A stretch of DNA of 64,000 bases from Chitinophagales bacterium (GTDB lineage: Bacteria; Bacteroidota; Bacteroidia; Chitinophagales; Chitinophagaceae): assembly GCA_015654695.1 (NCBI GenBank), contig JAATGJ010000144.1, forward strand, positions 23,254 to 87,253. The letters run 5' to 3'. Made by a program: the position numbers and the translations under genes. A model generated the notes under the pieces. That model was not told the DNA's origin. It ran no database searches and saw only the letters and a list, made by a program, of their open reading frames with translations. Positions within the stretch are counted from its first letter, which is position 1, and every line of letters begins with the position of its first letter. Below, piece by piece: positions 62,869-64,000 of the stretch.

Positions 62869-63171
62869 TTAATTAAGGATCTTTAACACCAGGATACCTA
62901 TTCCGTATAGCAGGGTGACCAGGAAAATCCCTTTGGCCGTTTTATCACGATGGGTATTTACATATAAGGTGAACATGACGACATTGGCGAGTAAAGAGAG
63001 CGAGCCAATAGATGTAATGAGCCGGTTATTGGTAAAAACGTACTCGAGGTATTCGATGAAGGTAAGGGGCCTGAAATCGCTTCTCACAAAATAAATGACT
63101 ACCAACCCCAGTGCCGGCCCTATCAATCCTAATACAATTCCCAGTTTGAGATTATCTCTTTTGAAGATCAT
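62869..63171 (-). CDS. Small membrane protein between surE and lpxB
   Basis: A 100-residue protein with three predicted spans (about residues 9-29, 51-71 and 81-98) and a short basic loop (HRDKTAKG). Its start overlaps the surE stop (TAATG), so the two are translationally coupled. As I recall, small proteins of this type sit next to surE in related genomes. Function unknown. Confidence 0.75.
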   Translation of the reverse strand: MIFKRDNLKLGIVLGLIGPALGLVVIYFVRSDFRPLTFIEYLEYVFTNNRLITSIGSLSLLANVVMFTLYVNTHRDKTAKGIFLVTLLYGIGILVLKILN

Positions 63172-63995
63172 TATTTCCAGAGTTTTTCGAGTTTGGCTTT
63201 TAAAACGTAATTCGTCAGGTCAAATTGTACAGGCACCACACTTACATAGTTATTCGCCAGCGCCCACACATCGGTATCTTTTCCTTTATCAAAGTTGACA
63301 AATTCGCCGGTAAGCCAATAATATTTGCGGCCATTGGGATCAGTTCTTTCTACAAAGTCCTCCTCGTATTTGGCATAAGCCTGTTTGCAGATCATTAATC
63401 CATTCAGTAATTCAACAGGCACCGAAGGAATATTTACATTGAAAACAGTATGCTTATCCAGTTTTGTTGTCAGCATTTTTTCTACTACCATTCTTGTATA
63501 TTTCCTGGCGCCGGTAAAGTCGGCCTCAATATTATAATCCAGTAATGAAAAACCCGCCGATGGGATACTTTCAATAGCCGCTTCTACTGCTGCCGACATA
63601 GTGCCTGAATAAATAACATTGATGCTATGGTTGGCGCCATGGTTAATACCGCTGAGGCAGAGATCAGGTTTGCGGTGCAGTACTTTGTCAACAGCCAGTT
63701 TTACACAGTCCACGGGCGTGCCCGTACAGGCATACGCTTCAATATCGCCAAACACATTTACTTTATGCAACCGCAACGGCTGACCAATCGTTATCGCATG
63801 TCCCATACCTGATTGCGGTTTGTCAGGAGCCACTACTACTATCTTTCCAAGATCTTTCACCGCTTCTACAACGTTCATAATGCCGGGTGCAGAGTAGCCA
63901 TCATCATTGGTGATCAGGATAACTGGCTTTCCCTTGCCACTGACTGCGGGGGCCGCGGGCTTTTTCTTTGTTGCGGATTTTTTTGTTTTTGCCAT
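63171..63995 (-). CDS. surE: 5'/3'-nucleotidase SurE
   Basis: A 274-residue metal-dependent nucleotidase. A Lys/Ala-rich N-terminal extension of about 24 residues (KTKKSATKKKPAAPA) is followed by VILITNDDGYSAPGIMNVVE with the metal Asp pair, VVAPDKPQSGMGHAITI, and LCLSGINHGANHSINVIYSG with the Asn ligand. Intact to the window edge. The extension is basic and may bind nucleic acid or polyphosphate, but that is not shown. Confidence 0.95.
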   Translation of the reverse strand: MAKTKKSATKKKPAAPAVSGKGKPVILITNDDGYSAPGIMNVVEAVKDLGKIVVVAPDKPQSGMGHAITIGQPLRLHKVNVFGDIEAYACTGTPVDCVKLAVDKVLHRKPDLCLSGINHGANHSINVIYSGTMSAAVEAAIESIPSAGFSLLDYNIEADFTGARKYTRMVVEKMLTTKLDKHTVFNVNIPSVPVELLNGLMICKQAYAKYEEDFVERTDPNGRKYYWLTGEFVNFDKGKDTDVWALANNYVSVVPVQFDLTNYVLKAKLEKLWK

Positions 63996-64000
63996 ATACC

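Overview
The window is chromosomal DNA of a Bacteroidota bacterium, most likely of the family Chitinophagaceae; I cannot name a genus. The grounds are: promoters of the TTTG-N19/20-TAnnTTTG type with short leaders and no clear Shine-Dalgarno sequences (best seen before pckA, the citrate synthase and ykuK); a secreted protease with a type IX secretion tail; families largely confined to this phylum (DUF6728, PepSY-like DUF2874, FecR-like, GbsR/MarR-like); and a mitochondrial-type citrate synthase. No IS element, integrase, prophage or CRISPR array was seen.

Layout. 1-18.5 kb is mostly core and housekeeping: the 3' part of a pyruvate dehydrogenase E2 gene, a GbsR/MarR regulator, a DUF2071 protein, a CoA-binding protein, a T9SS metzincin protease, a YkuK-type RNase H-fold protein, engB, guaA, a periplasmic-binding-fold protein, a truncated FecR-like protein, an XRE regulator with a phased operator-like array, pckA, pepP, pssA-purS and rsmI. 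18.6-26.98 kb holds an M1 peptidase, a NarL-type response regulator, rsmG, a family 2 glycosyltransferase, tgt and a four-gene operon (112-aa protein, multi-TM protein, LytS/NarX-like kinase, response regulator), preceded by three direct repeats with an exact 23-bp period. 27.0-30.97 kb is the accessory part: a non-coding stretch with remnants, then a leaderless trypsin-like protease followed tightly by two exported unknown proteins. 30.97-33.8 kb returns to core genes (LptF/LptG permease, citrate synthase, tRNA-Ala).

33.95-50.36 kb is a carbohydrate and glycoside locus without SusC/SusD: a DUF6786 lipoprotein, a GH172 (DUF2961) enzyme, a ribokinase-like kinase, a secreted ADP-ribosylglycohydrolase-like protein, a GRP-type sugar permease and a YdjC/ChbG deacetylase on the + strand; then divergent GH116 and GH78 enzymes; then a 1139-aa lipoprotein joining ThuA, a PQQ-type sugar dehydrogenase, PKD and cytochrome c. 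The first six genes suggest that a furanoside (possibly ribosyl) linkage is cut outside the cytoplasm, the sugar imported and then phosphorylated. 50.5-56.7 kb is a signalling cluster: XRE regulator, structured non-coding region, a 33-aa membrane peptide, a multi-PAS histidine kinase whose frame is broken at a run of nine A, an Rcp1-like receiver, and a receiver-PAS-kinase hybrid. 56.9-61 kb on the minus strand encodes most of a non-phosphorylative 6-deoxysugar (fucose or rhamnose) oxidation route plus a HAD phosphatase; the sugar-acid dehydratase is missing. 61.4-64 kb has DUF6728, lpxB (with an internal heptanucleotide tandem repeat), a small membrane protein and surE.

Most interesting: the frameshifted kinase with its upstream micropeptide, the 23-bp operator-like array, the protease cassette at 27.7-30.6 kb, the furanoside locus, and the 7-bp repeat inside lpxB that has a degenerate relative at the glycosyltransferase promoter.
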